A stretch of 64,000 nucleotides of DNA, from NCBI RefSeq assembly GCF_035944355.1, contig NZ_DASZBH010000007.1:186001-250000 (forward strand), read 5' to 3'. Shown here piece by piece: positions 51,967 to 60,527 of the stretch (its first letter is position 1; every line of letters starts with the position of its first letter). Below the pieces are notes generated by a model, which saw only the letters and a list, made by a program, of their open reading frames with translations, was not told the origin of the DNA and ran no database searches. The position numbers were made by a program, and so were the translations under genes. Origin of the DNA: Frateuria_A sp035944355. Its GTDB lineage: Bacteria > Pseudomonadota > Gammaproteobacteria > Xanthomonadales > Rhodanobacteraceae.

Positions 51967-54600
51967 TCAGTCCTCCAGAACTACCTCGTCCGCCTCCTCC
52001 CGCAGGTTGTAGCGCGAGGACATCACCTTGCCGTAGGCGCCGGCCTGCGCGATCAGCATCACGTCGCCCTCCTGGGACTCCGGCAGGCGGCGGTCCGTGC
52101 CCAGCACGTCGCCCGACTCGCAGATCGGCCCCACCACCTGGTACAGCGCTTCGGCCCGCTCGTCCAGGCGGGTGAGGTTGGCGATCTCGTGCCAGGCGTC
52201 GTAGAGCGTGGGTCGGATCAGGCTGTCCATGCCGGTGTCCAGGCCGAGGTAGCGCAGGCTGCCCTTGCCCTTGAGCTGGGTCACGCGCGCCAGCAGCACG
52301 CCGGCGTCGGCGACCAGGTAGCGGCCCGGTTCCATCCACAACCGGTAGTGTGGATAGGCGGCGCGGACCTCGCGCAGCACGCGGTCCAGCGCGTCCATGT
52401 CCAGTGGCGCCTCGCCCGGGTGCGAGGACACGCCCAGGCCGCCGCCGATGTTGAGGAAGGCCACGCTGCCGATGCGCTCGGCCAGGCTCGCCAGCTGCGA
52501 ATACACCTCGCCCCAGTGTTTCGGATCGAGCACGCCCGAACCCAGGTGGGCATGCAGTCCGCGCACGCTCGCCTGGTGGGCGTCGGCCAGGCGCAGGAAG
52601 GCGTCGAGCTGCTCCAGCGGCAGGCCGAACTTGCTGCCTTCACCACCGGTGCGCACCTTCTCGTGGTGGCCCAGGCCGCGGCCCAGATCCACGCGCAGCA
52701 CGATTTCGCGGCCGCGGAACAGCTCGCCCCAGTGCTCCAGCGGATGCAGCGCATCCAGCGTGACCGTGGCGCGGGTGGCCAGCGCCTCGACGTAGTCGGC
52801 GCGGCGGGCGAAGTTCGGCGTGAACAGGAGCGGGGTGTCCGCCGGCACCGTCGCGGCTACCGTGCGCAGCTCGCCGGGCGACACGCACTCGAAGGCGAAA
52901 CCCTCCGCCGAGAGCGCGCGCAGGATGTCCGGATGCGTATTGGCCTTGACCGCGTAGTGCAGGCGATCGACCGCCGACAGCGACTTGAGCGCCTGCGCCT
53001 GCGCGCGCACGGTCGGCAAATGGTAGACGTAGCGCGGCGAGCGCTCCTGCGCCAGCGCCAGCAACCGGCCGCGCTCGGCCGGACGCCGCCACCAGGCGGC
53101 CGCCGGCGCCGCCGCCTCGCCGCTGCCGTACAGCGCCTGCCAGCTCGGGCCGAACAGCGCGCTGTCGTCGGTGCGCAGCGCGCCGGCGGCGATCAGCAGG
53201 TCGTGCAGATGCGGCAGCAGCTCGTCCACCACCGTCTCGTCCACCACGAAGGTGAGGTTCAAGTTGTTGGACGACTGCGAGATCAGGTGCACGCGCAGCT
53301 GCCCGAACTCGGCCAGCACGGTGGAGAGCGTGTGCAGCATCGAGCGCATGCCGCGGCCGACCAGGGTGATCGCCGCGCAGGGCGCGATCACCTTGACCCG
53401 GCACACCTTGGCCAGGTCCGCCGCCAGAGCCGCCACCGCGTCCGAGTCCAGCAGGTTCTCGGTCGGATCGAGCGAGACGGTGACGTTGGTCTCGGCCGAG
53501 CCGATCAGGTCCACCGACAGGCCGTGCTTCTTGAACTCGCCGAACACGTCGGCGAGGAAGCCCACCTGCTGCCACATGCCGACCGACTCCATAGATACCA
53601 GCGTGAGGCCCTTGCGCGCGCTGATCGCCTTGACCGAAGGCGCGTGCTCGCGCACCTGCGGGCCGATCACCGTGCCCTCGAGCTCGGGCCGGTTGGTGTC
53701 CTTGATCAGCAGCGGCACGCGCGGCTCGCGCAGCGGCGAGAGGCAGCGCGGGTGCAGCACTTTGGCGCCGGTGGTGGCGATTTCCTGCGCCTCCTCGTAG
53801 TCGAGCTTCTGCAGCAGGCGCGCGCCCGGCACCTGGCGCGGGTTGGCGCTGAACATGCCGGCCACGTCGGTCCAGATCTCCACGCGCTGGGCCTTGAGCA
53901 GGGCGCCGAAGTAGGCCGCCGAGGTATCCGAGCCGCCGCGGCCGAGCAGCACCGTCCGGCCCTCGCTTTCGCGCGCGATGAAACCCTGCGTGATGAACAC
54001 CGCGCCGAGTCCCGCCAGGCGCGCGGCCAGCGCCGGGTCGGGCCGCGTCTCGACCGTCGCCGAGAGCAGGCGCGTGCGCTCGTTCTGGTTGGGCAGCGCG
54101 ATGGCGGCCAGGCACTCGCGCGCATCCACCCACTGCGTGGGCAGGCCGCTGGCGGTGAGGTAGGCCTCGCCCAGCGCGCTCGACATCAGCTCGCCGTGCG
54201 CCTGCACCTGCGCCGACCAGGCCAGCTCGCCCAGCGCCGCCGGGCCGTCGGCCGCCAGCGCCGCCAGGTCCGCCAGCCGCGCGGCGAGCGCATCCGGCAG
54301 CGGCAGCTGCATGTGGCCGAGCAGCTCATGGTGGTGTTGCGCGATCGCATGGGCCGCCGCCTTGCGTTTGTCCCCGTTGCCTTCGCCGCACAGCCGTTTC
54401 AGTGCGTCGGTGATGCCGGTGAGCGCGGACACGACCACCAGCACGCGGGCGCCTTCGGCGCGGCGGCTGGCGATCAGCTCACGGATGTTCTGCCAGCGCG
54501 GCAGCGTCGCGACGGACGTGCCGCCGAACTTCATCACGATCCAGGGTTGATCTGGAACAGGCGCGTCCGCCGGCAGCGGCGCGGGGTTCTGCGGGTTCAC
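51967..54600 (-). CDS. lysAC: Bifunctional aspartate kinase / diaminopimelate decarboxylase
   Basis: This 877-aa fusion starts at GTG 54600 (GGAG upstream). The N-terminal aspartokinase (residues ~20-470) has VMKFGGTSVA, GRGGSDTSAAYFGALL and two ACT modules (LISQSSNNLNLTFVV). The C-terminal PLP decarboxylase (~500-877) has its Lys in YAVKANTHP, HAHLGSG, NIGGGLGV, EPGRYLVADAG and CESGDVLG. It catalyses the first and last steps of lysine synthesis, a fusion known from Xanthomonadales. Both active sites look complete. No lysine riboswitch was recognised upstream. The ACT domains suggest feedback by lysine or threonine. Confidence 0.93.
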   Translation of the reverse strand: MNPQNPAPLPADAPVPDQPWIVMKFGGTSVATLPRWQNIRELIASRRAEGARVLVVVSALTGITDALKRLCGEGNGDKRKAAAHAIAQHHHELLGHMQLPLPDALAARLADLAALAADGPAALGELAWSAQVQAHGELMSSALGEAYLTASGLPTQWVDARECLAAIALPNQNERTRLLSATVETRPDPALAARLAGLGAVFITQGFIARESEGRTVLLGRGGSDTSAAYFGALLKAQRVEIWTDVAGMFSANPRQVPGARLLQKLDYEEAQEIATTGAKVLHPRCLSPLREPRVPLLIKDTNRPELEGTVIGPQVREHAPSVKAISARKGLTLVSMESVGMWQQVGFLADVFGEFKKHGLSVDLIGSAETNVTVSLDPTENLLDSDAVAALAADLAKVCRVKVIAPCAAITLVGRGMRSMLHTLSTVLAEFGQLRVHLISQSSNNLNLTFVVDETVVDELLPHLHDLLIAAGALRTDDSALFGPSWQALYGSGEAAAPAAAWWRRPAERGRLLALAQERSPRYVYHLPTVRAQAQALKSLSAVDRLHYAVKANTHPDILRALSAEGFAFECVSPGELRTVAATVPADTPLLFTPNFARRADYVEALATRATVTLDALHPLEHWGELFRGREIVLRVDLGRGLGHHEKVRTGGEGSKFGLPLEQLDAFLRLADAHQASVRGLHAHLGSGVLDPKHWGEVYSQLASLAERIGSVAFLNIGGGLGVSSHPGEAPLDMDALDRVLREVRAAYPHYRLWMEPGRYLVADAGVLLARVTQLKGKGSLRYLGLDTGMDSLIRPTLYDAWHEIANLTRLDERAEALYQVVGPICESGDVLGTDRRLPESQEGDVMLIAQAGAYGKVMSSRYNLREEADEVVLED

Positions 54601-54727
54601 GAGGGCTCCATTGCAGTGGTGGCGAAAGGCAATCGCACCAGTGTTGCGCTGCCGCAATCGAATTGCAATGGATTTTTGCGGGCGGGATATGGACGTTTAG
54701 CCATCCAAATACTGACGCTCGCGGGAT

Positions 54728-54935
54728 TCGCACCCTCTCCCCTGCGGGTAGAGGGTGGGGTGAGGGGTCGACCTGGCCTCAGCCCTGCCTGGGGAGAGTT
54801 GGCCGGATGGTTCCCCGCGAGCCCCGCCCCACACCTCGGCTCTCGCCGGAGGAGAGAGGAAGCGAAGCGGCTTCCCGCAAGCCTTGGCCCCTCACCTCAA
54901 TCCTCTCCCCGGAGGGGAGAGGAGGCGATGGTGTG
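54728..54935. repeat. Cluster of four C-rich repeats between lysAC and fumarase
   Basis: The 351-bp gap 54601-54951 holds no gene. It has CACCCTCTCCCCTGC...GTAGAGGGTGGGGTGAGGGG, two decayed copies (CAGCCCTGCCTGGGGAGAG; GGCTCTCGCCGGAGGAGAGAGG) and a near-perfect CCCCTCACCTC, then CCTCTCCCCGGAGGGGAGAGG (54890-54924). The lysAC promoter should lie in 54601-54720. Confidence 0.85.
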
Positions 54936-54951
54936 CGCTGCGCGCACGGCT

Positions 54952-56466
54952 TTATTCGACAAAGACGGGGATCTTGCCGATCTTCGCCTGCCATTCCTTC
55001 GGCCCGGTCTGGTGCACCGAGGTGCCCGCCGAGTCGACCGCCACGGTCACCGGCATGTCCTTGACCTCGAACTCGTAGATCGCCTCCATCCCCAAGTCCG
55101 CGAAGCCGACCACGCGTGAGGCCTTGATCGCCTTGGACACCAGGTAGGCCGCGCCGCCGACCGCCATCAGGTAAACCGAGCGGTGCTTCTTGATCGCCTC
55201 GATCGCCGCCGGGCCGCGCTCGGCCTTGCCGACCATGCCCAGCAGGCCGGTGGCGCCGAGCACCTGGTCGGTGAACTTGTCCATGCGCGTGGCGGTGGTC
55301 GGGCCGGCCGGGCCGACCACCTCGTCGCGCACCGGATCGACCGGACCGACGTAGTAGATGAACCGGCCGTTGAAATCCACCGGCAGCGGCTCGCCCTTGT
55401 TGAGCATGTCGACCATGCGCTTGTGCGCGGCATCGCGGCCGGTGAGCAGCTTGCCGTTGAGCAGCAGGACCTCGCCCGGCTTCCAGCTCGCCACGTCCTC
55501 GCGGGTGACGGTGTCCAGGTTCACCCGGCGGCCCTTGGAGGCGTCGTAGGTGAGCTTGGGCCAATGCTCCAGCGACGGCGGCTCCAGCATCACGGGGCCC
55601 GAACCGTCCAGGGTGAAGTGCGCGTGGCGGGTGGCCGCGCAGTTGGGGATCATCGCCACCGGCAGGTTGGCCGCGTGGGTCGGGTAGTCCTTGATCTTGA
55701 CGTCGAGCACGGTGGTCAGGCCGCCCAGGCCTTGCGCGCCGATGCCGAGCGCGTTGACCTTCTCGTACAGCTCGATGCGAAGTTCCTCGATGCGGTTGGA
55801 CGGCCCGCGCGCGATCAGCTCCTGGATGTCGATGTGCTCCATCAGCGATTCCTTCGCCAGCAGCATCGCCTTCTCCGCCGTGCCGCCGATGCCGATGCCC
55901 AGCATGCCCGGCGGACACCAGCCGGCGCCCATGGTCGGCACGGTCTTGAGCACCCAATCGACGATGGAATCGGACGGGTTGAGCATGGCGAACTTGGATT
56001 TGGCCTCCGAGCCGCCGCCCTTGGCGGCCACGATCACCTCGACCGTGTCGCCCGGCACGATGGACATGTTGATCACCGCCGGCGTGTTGTCGCGCGTGTT
56101 CAGGCGCTTGCCGGCGGGGTCGGCCAGCACGCTGGCGCGCAGCTTGTTGTCCGGATGGTTGTAGGCGCGGCGCACGCCCTCGTTGACCATGTCCTCCAGG
56201 CCCATGGTCGCGTCCCAGCGCACGTCCATGCCGACCTTGAGGAACACGGTGACGATGCCGGTGTCCTGGCACAGCGGGCGGTGTCCCTCGGCGGCCATGC
56301 GCGAATTGATCAGGATCTGCGCCATGGCGTCGCGCGCGGCGGGCGACTGCTCGCGCTCGTAGGCGGCGGCGAGGCTTCCGATGTAATCGACCGGGTGGTA
56401 GTAGCTGATGTACTGCAGCGCGTCGGCGACGGACTGGATCAGGTCGTCTTGCTTGATGGTGGTCAT
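54952..56466 (-). CDS. fumA: Class I (iron-sulfur) fumarate hydratase
   Basis: This 504-aa enzyme of the TCA cycle starts at ATG 56466 (MTTIKQDD). It interconverts fumarate and malate. Cluster ligands fit LCQDTG (~73), GWCPPG (~180) and PNCAATRHAHF (~284); the C-terminal domain has VGPAGPTTATRMDKF and GKAERG. Single-polypeptide FumA/FumB type, not the two-subunit form. An upstream open stretch to 56553 is not needed. It is oxygen-sensitive in relatives. Convergence or operon partners are absent: the next minus-strand gene upstream is a porin-like protein with its own terminator. Confidence 0.94.
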   Translation of the reverse strand: MTTIKQDDLIQSVADALQYISYYHPVDYIGSLAAAYEREQSPAARDAMAQILINSRMAAEGHRPLCQDTGIVTVFLKVGMDVRWDATMGLEDMVNEGVRRAYNHPDNKLRASVLADPAGKRLNTRDNTPAVINMSIVPGDTVEVIVAAKGGGSEAKSKFAMLNPSDSIVDWVLKTVPTMGAGWCPPGMLGIGIGGTAEKAMLLAKESLMEHIDIQELIARGPSNRIEELRIELYEKVNALGIGAQGLGGLTTVLDVKIKDYPTHAANLPVAMIPNCAATRHAHFTLDGSGPVMLEPPSLEHWPKLTYDASKGRRVNLDTVTREDVASWKPGEVLLLNGKLLTGRDAAHKRMVDMLNKGEPLPVDFNGRFIYYVGPVDPVRDEVVGPAGPTTATRMDKFTDQVLGATGLLGMVGKAERGPAAIEAIKKHRSVYLMAVGGAAYLVSKAIKASRVVGFADLGMEAIYEFEVKDMPVTVAVDSAGTSVHQTGPKEWQAKIGKIPVFVE

Positions 56467-56542
56467 GGGCGGCTTTTGGCTTCGGACGCGCCGCCTTGCG
56501 CGGCGCACAAGCCGCCTATTGTGCCGCAGCGGGCCGGACCGG

Positions 56543-56575
56543 ACAAAAGACAACGGCCGCGCGAGGCGGCCGTTG
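56543..56575 (-). terminator. Rho-independent terminator behind the beta-barrel gene
   Basis: CAACGGCCG (56551-56559) and CGGCCGTTG (56567-56575) form a 9-bp stem with a 7-nt loop, followed on the minus strand by TCTTTTGT. It stops the 56601-57212 transcript before fumA. Confidence 0.75.
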
Positions 56576-56600
56576 CGCTACTGCCGCAGAGCGGATCGCC

Positions 56601-57212
56601 TTAGAAGCGGTACTCGGCCGAGAGCATGTAGCTGCCCACGTTGCCGCCTTCGGACTGGCCGTCGTACTTGGCCTTGGCGTGGTAGTTGTCGTAGTTCAGG
56701 CCCAGGCTGAAGTTCGGGGCGAAGTCGTAGCCCACGCCCACGCCGCCGTACCAGCCGTTGCCGTGCGCGCTGTCGCTGGCATAGGCGGTGCCGGCGGTCG
56801 AGGTGGCCTTGATGTCGGAACGGAACCAGCCGGCGCGTGCGGAGACGTACCAGTTGTCGGCGAAGTTGTACTTGCCGTTGCCGCCCAGCATCCAGCCCCT
56901 GGCGGTGAGGTCGGCCTTGGCGAAGTTGGTGCCGTCGTTGTACTTGGCGACCAGCTTGCCGAGGTCGGCGTAGCCGCCTTCGACGCCGAGGTTGAACGCC
57001 GGCGCCACGCGCCAGGCGTAGCCGAAGCGCAGCGCGCCGGCGGTGTCCTTGTCGTCCAGCTTGTAACCCAGGCCGTCGGTGCGGCCGACGTGGTACTGCG
57101 CCTGGCCCACGGCGGCGTTGACGAAGAACGCGCCGTTGGCGTCGGCGGCGGCGGCCGACACGGACGCAGCGCCCAGCACCGCGCCGAGCGCGGCGATCAT
57201 GATCTTGTTCAT
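56601..57212 (-). CDS. Small outer-membrane beta-barrel protein
   Basis: This 203-aa protein has a signal peptide (MNKIMIAALGAVLGAASVSAAAA) and eight alternating strands, ending in the outer-membrane sorting pattern YMLSAEYRF with a C-terminal Phe. It belongs to the OmpA-like/opacity (OMP_b-brl) small-barrel group. Predicted to be a non-specific surface or adhesin-type protein; no periplasmic OmpA domain is present. Ends in an intrinsic terminator, so it is monocistronic. Function unknown. Confidence 0.88.
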   Translation of the reverse strand: MNKIMIAALGAVLGAASVSAAAADANGAFFVNAAVGQAQYHVGRTDGLGYKLDDKDTAGALRFGYAWRVAPAFNLGVEGGYADLGKLVAKYNDGTNFAKADLTARGWMLGGNGKYNFADNWYVSARAGWFRSDIKATSTAGTAYASDSAHGNGWYGGVGVGYDFAPNFSLGLNYDNYHAKAKYDGQSEGGNVGSYMLSAEYRF

Positions 57213-57370
57213 GGGAACGTTTCCTGTTCTTGTGGTTTTTGATAGCCGCCGTGGGGATCGGCGGCGGGCGCATTCTAGCCAGGCCCCTCGGCGTATCGCT
57301 GTAGGCGATCACCTACACTCGACCCATGCCAGCTGCCTGCGTTCAGGCGGCGCCCAGCCCGCGAGTTCCC

Positions 57371-58245
57371 ATGCCCACCTTCGATTTCCTGCAACTGGAC
57401 GTGTTCGCCTCACGCCTGCTCGAGGGCAACCCGCTTGCCGTGGTGGTCGGCGCCGACGCGCTGGACGGCGCGGCGATGCAGCGCATCGCGCGCTGGACCA
57501 ATCTGTCCGAGACCACCTCCTGCTGCGCCCGTCGCAGCCGGGGGCGGACTATCGCGTGCGCATCTTCACCCCGCGCCAGGAGCTGCCCTTCGCCGGCCAC
57601 CCGAGCGTCGGCAGCGCCTATGCGGCGATCGAGGCCGGCAGCGTGCCGGCACGACCCTCGCTGCTGCAGGAATGCGCCGCCGGATTGCTGCCGGTGGCCG
57701 TGGAGGGCGAGGGCGGCATGCGCGCCATCCATGTGCAGGCGCCAGCCGCCCGCATCGCTCCGGCCGACGCCGCGCTGCGCGAAGCGCTGGGCGGCGCCCT
57801 GTCCTGCGAGCTGCCGGCATCGGCCGTGCACTGCATCGACAACGGACCGCTATGGATCGTCTGCGACCTGGGCCGGGCGCCTGAAGTGCGCGCCCTGGCG
57901 CCCGACCTCGCCGCCATCGCCGCGCTGTGCACGGCACGCGGCGCGATGGGCGTGAGCGTGTTCGGCGCGCAAGAGGGTGGCGATGCGGCGATGGCCGTGC
58001 GCGCCTTCTGCCCGGCCGACGGCATTCCCGAAGATCCGGTCACCGGCAGCGTCAATGCGGCCATCGGCGCGCTGCTGCACCAGACCGGCGCGCTGGCGAG
58101 GTACGGCCGCCGCTACGTGGCCAGCCAGGGGCGCGAAGTGGGCCGCGACGGCCGGGTCGAGGTCCGCGTGGACCCGGCCACCGGCGCGGTCACGATCGGT
58201 GGCCGGTGTGTGGTCGGCGTGCGCGGAACGTTCACCGTGGATTGA
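57371..58245 (+). pseudogene. PhzF-family isomerase gene with a one-base deletion
   Basis: From ATG 57371 the product is typical PhzF (FDFLQLDVFASRLLEGNPLAVV ... IARWTNLSETT). Right after this the frame is lost at 57516-57520. The rest of the gene, YRVRIFTPRQELPFAGHPSVGSAYA to GIPEDPVTGSVNAAIGALL, is in the next frame and intact to TGA 58243-58245. Adding a single T in CACCT|CCTGC restores the full ~290-aa protein. PhzF proteins are diaminopimelate-epimerase-fold isomerases. A recent frameshift or sequencing error explains it; no slippery heptamer for programmed shifting is present. Confidence 0.85.
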
Positions 58246-58438
58246 CGCCGCGCGCTGCGCACGCACGCAGCCCTTCCCTTCCCGCGCGCTTGGGTGCAAG
58301 CTCGACGACGGCAACGCCCGCAGGGGGTGCGGTGCCGATAGGGAAGAAATCCATCCAGCCATCGCACGCCCGCGGCTGTCGGCGCAGTGCTTACCAGCCC
58401 CTGTGTCTTTCGGTCGCGCGCATCCAGGGAGAAACCCC

Positions 58439-60358
58439 ATGCTCGCGAAGTTGCACCAGAAAGCCCTTGCCGCCTCGTTCGCCGTCCTGTTCGCCGGTGC
58501 CGCCTGGGCCGGGCAGACCGCCCGGCCCGCCATCGACATGGGCCTGGCTACCGCCAGCCAGAACGCGAACGTCACGCTGATCCTCAAGCTGCGCAACCAG
58601 GGCCAGCTCGAAGACCTGATCCGCCAGACCGTCACGCCGGGCAGCGCCAATTACCACCGCTTCCTGACCACCCGGCAATTCGCCGAACGCTTCGGCGCGA
58701 CCGACGCGCAGATCGCCAACGTGAAGGCCTACCTCGACAAGCAGGGGCTGCGCAGCGAGGTGCTGGACAACCGGATGGCGATCCGCGTGCAGGGCACGCT
58801 GGCGCAGTTGGGCCAGGCCTTCGGCACGGCCATCCACACCTACAAGTCGACCGACGACGGCCACCTGTTCCGGCGCCCGGCGCAGCCGGTCAGTCTGCCC
58901 GCGGAGCTCGCCGGCACGGTCACGGTAGTCTCGGGCCTGAGCACCGAGCGCCAGTACATCTCCCACCGCATCCGCACGCCCAAGCTCGCCTCGCATCCGG
59001 CCACGGCACTGGCGCCGCGAGCGCTGGCGCCCAACGCCAAGGCGGCCGGCGGCAACCCGACCGCCACCGGCGTGCCGGGCAGCTACACCGTCGGCGACGT
59101 GGCCAACTTCTACGACATCAATCCGCTCTACGCGAAGGGCGTGACCGGCAAGGGCGCGACCATCGGCATCGTCACCCTGTCGAACTTCGATCCGGCCGAC
59201 GCCCAGGCCTACTGGGACGGCATCGGCCTGGTGACCAAGCCCCACCGCATCAAGCAGGTGCACGTCAACGGCGGCGGCGCGATCAACGGCGGCAGTGGCG
59301 AGACGGCGCTGGACGTGGAGCAGTCCGGCGGCCTGGCGCCCAAGGCCGACATCATCGTCTACGACGCGCCCAACACCAGCGGCGACTTCGTCGCGGCCTT
59401 CGCGCAGGCGGTGTCGGACAACTGCGCCGACAGCATCTCCACCAGTTGGGGCCTGCCGGAGATCTTCAACTTCGCCGCACTCAACGTGAACGGCGCCTCC
59501 GACACCGACACCACGGACGCCGGCGACCTGCGCGCTTTCCATCAGGTGTTCCTGGAGGCGGCGGTGCAGGGCCAGTCGGTGTTCGCCGCGTCGGGTGACT
59601 CGGGCGCCTACGACACCGTGCGCGGCCTCGGCCACGGCGACGGCCCGGGGCAGTTCAGCGCGCCGCTGACGGTCGATTCGCCCGCCTCCGACCCGTTCAT
59701 CACTGCCGCCGGCGGCACCACCACGCCCTACAGCTACTCCTTCAGCGGCGGCCCGGTCGAGTCGATCAAGCGCGAGAGCGTCTGGGGCTGGGACTACATC
59801 CAGAACTACTTCGACACCAACTTCGGCCCCAGCCGGATCGACCTGTTCTCGGTCGGCGGCGGTGGTGGCGTGAGCGTGTACTGGCAGACGCCGTTCTACC
59901 AGCAGTTCACCTACGGCGTGCGCCGCAGCGAGAAGAAGCAGGCGCTGGTCTTCAACGACCCCAAAGCGGGGCCGACCACCCTGCTCAAGCTGCCCGGCCA
60001 CTTCCGCGGGCGCAACGTGCCGGACCTCGCGCTCAACGCCGATCCGGAAACCGGCTACCTGGTCGTTTCCACCACCGACGGCGGCGTGGTCTCGGGCAAC
60101 GGCGGCACCAGTTTCGTGGCACCGCAGCTCAACGGCATCAGCGCCTTGCTGACGCAGAGCGCCGGGCATCGCGTGGGCTTCTGGAACCCGCAGGTGTACT
60201 TCCTGCAGAACGTGTTCGGCTATGGCAAGTACTCGGCGTTCGACAGCGTGCGTGACGGCGACAACTGGTTCTACTACGGCAAGCCGCACTACACGCCGGG
60301 CGCCGGCATCGGCACGCTGGACGTGGCCAACCTGGATGCGTTCCTGCGTACCTTCTGA
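58439..60358 (+). CDS. Secreted S53 (sedolisin/kumamolisin-type) peptidase
   Basis: This 639-aa preproprotein has a signal peptide (KALAASFAVLFAGAAWAG), then a pro-kumamolisin activation domain (~40-185, ANYHRFLTTRQFAERFG). The catalytic domain has Glu288 and Asp292 in GETALDVEQ, SGDSGAYD as the oxyanion Asp region, and nucleophile Ser558 in GNGGTSFVAPQ. A calcium-binding-like end follows (FGYGKYSAFDSVRDGDNWFYYG). Acts on proteins outside the cell at acid pH in most relatives. ATG 58439 follows AGGGAGA. No partner protease gene is near. Confidence 0.92.
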   Translation: MLAKLHQKALAASFAVLFAGAAWAGQTARPAIDMGLATASQNANVTLILKLRNQGQLEDLIRQTVTPGSANYHRFLTTRQFAERFGATDAQIANVKAYLDKQGLRSEVLDNRMAIRVQGTLAQLGQAFGTAIHTYKSTDDGHLFRRPAQPVSLPAELAGTVTVVSGLSTERQYISHRIRTPKLASHPATALAPRALAPNAKAAGGNPTATGVPGSYTVGDVANFYDINPLYAKGVTGKGATIGIVTLSNFDPADAQAYWDGIGLVTKPHRIKQVHVNGGGAINGGSGETALDVEQSGGLAPKADIIVYDAPNTSGDFVAAFAQAVSDNCADSISTSWGLPEIFNFAALNVNGASDTDTTDAGDLRAFHQVFLEAAVQGQSVFAASGDSGAYDTVRGLGHGDGPGQFSAPLTVDSPASDPFITAAGGTTTPYSYSFSGGPVESIKRESVWGWDYIQNYFDTNFGPSRIDLFSVGGGGGVSVYWQTPFYQQFTYGVRRSEKKQALVFNDPKAGPTTLLKLPGHFRGRNVPDLALNADPETGYLVVSTTDGGVVSGNGGTSFVAPQLNGISALLTQSAGHRVGFWNPQVYFLQNVFGYGKYSAFDSVRDGDNWFYYGKPHYTPGAGIGTLDVANLDAFLRTF

Positions 60359-60392
60359 GTGAGCGGGCGGCTCGCAGGCGCAAGCCTGGGTG

Positions 60393-60510
60393 GGGTTGAC
60401 GCAAGGCTTCCCCATCCGCCCTCCGGGCACCTTCCCGTAAACCGGGGGAAGGTGCCCTACCTCAACACCCACCTCCGAGTCCTTCCCCCGCAAACGCGGG
60501 GGAAGGATCC
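60393..60510. repeat. Two C-rich hairpins before the permease gene
   Basis: GGGCACCTTCCC (60425-60436) pairs with GGGAAGGTGCCC (60446-60457), and CCTTCCCCCGC pairs with GCGGGGGAAGG (60481-60506). Same order and CGAGT spacer as the 28.0-kb copy. They follow the protease stop and may end its transcript. Confidence 0.75.
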
Positions 60511-60527
60511 ATGCCTCAACACCCGGG

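Noticed and set aside
54601..54720. Lysine riboswitch ahead of lysAC
   Set aside because: The GGAG ribosome site is close and the region is short, without the conserved lysine-aptamer stems; no support by eye.
57371..58245. Programmed frameshift in the PhzF gene
   Set aside because: No slippery heptamer, ribosome-like stimulator or pseudoknot near 57516-57520; PhzF is not known to use frameshifting.
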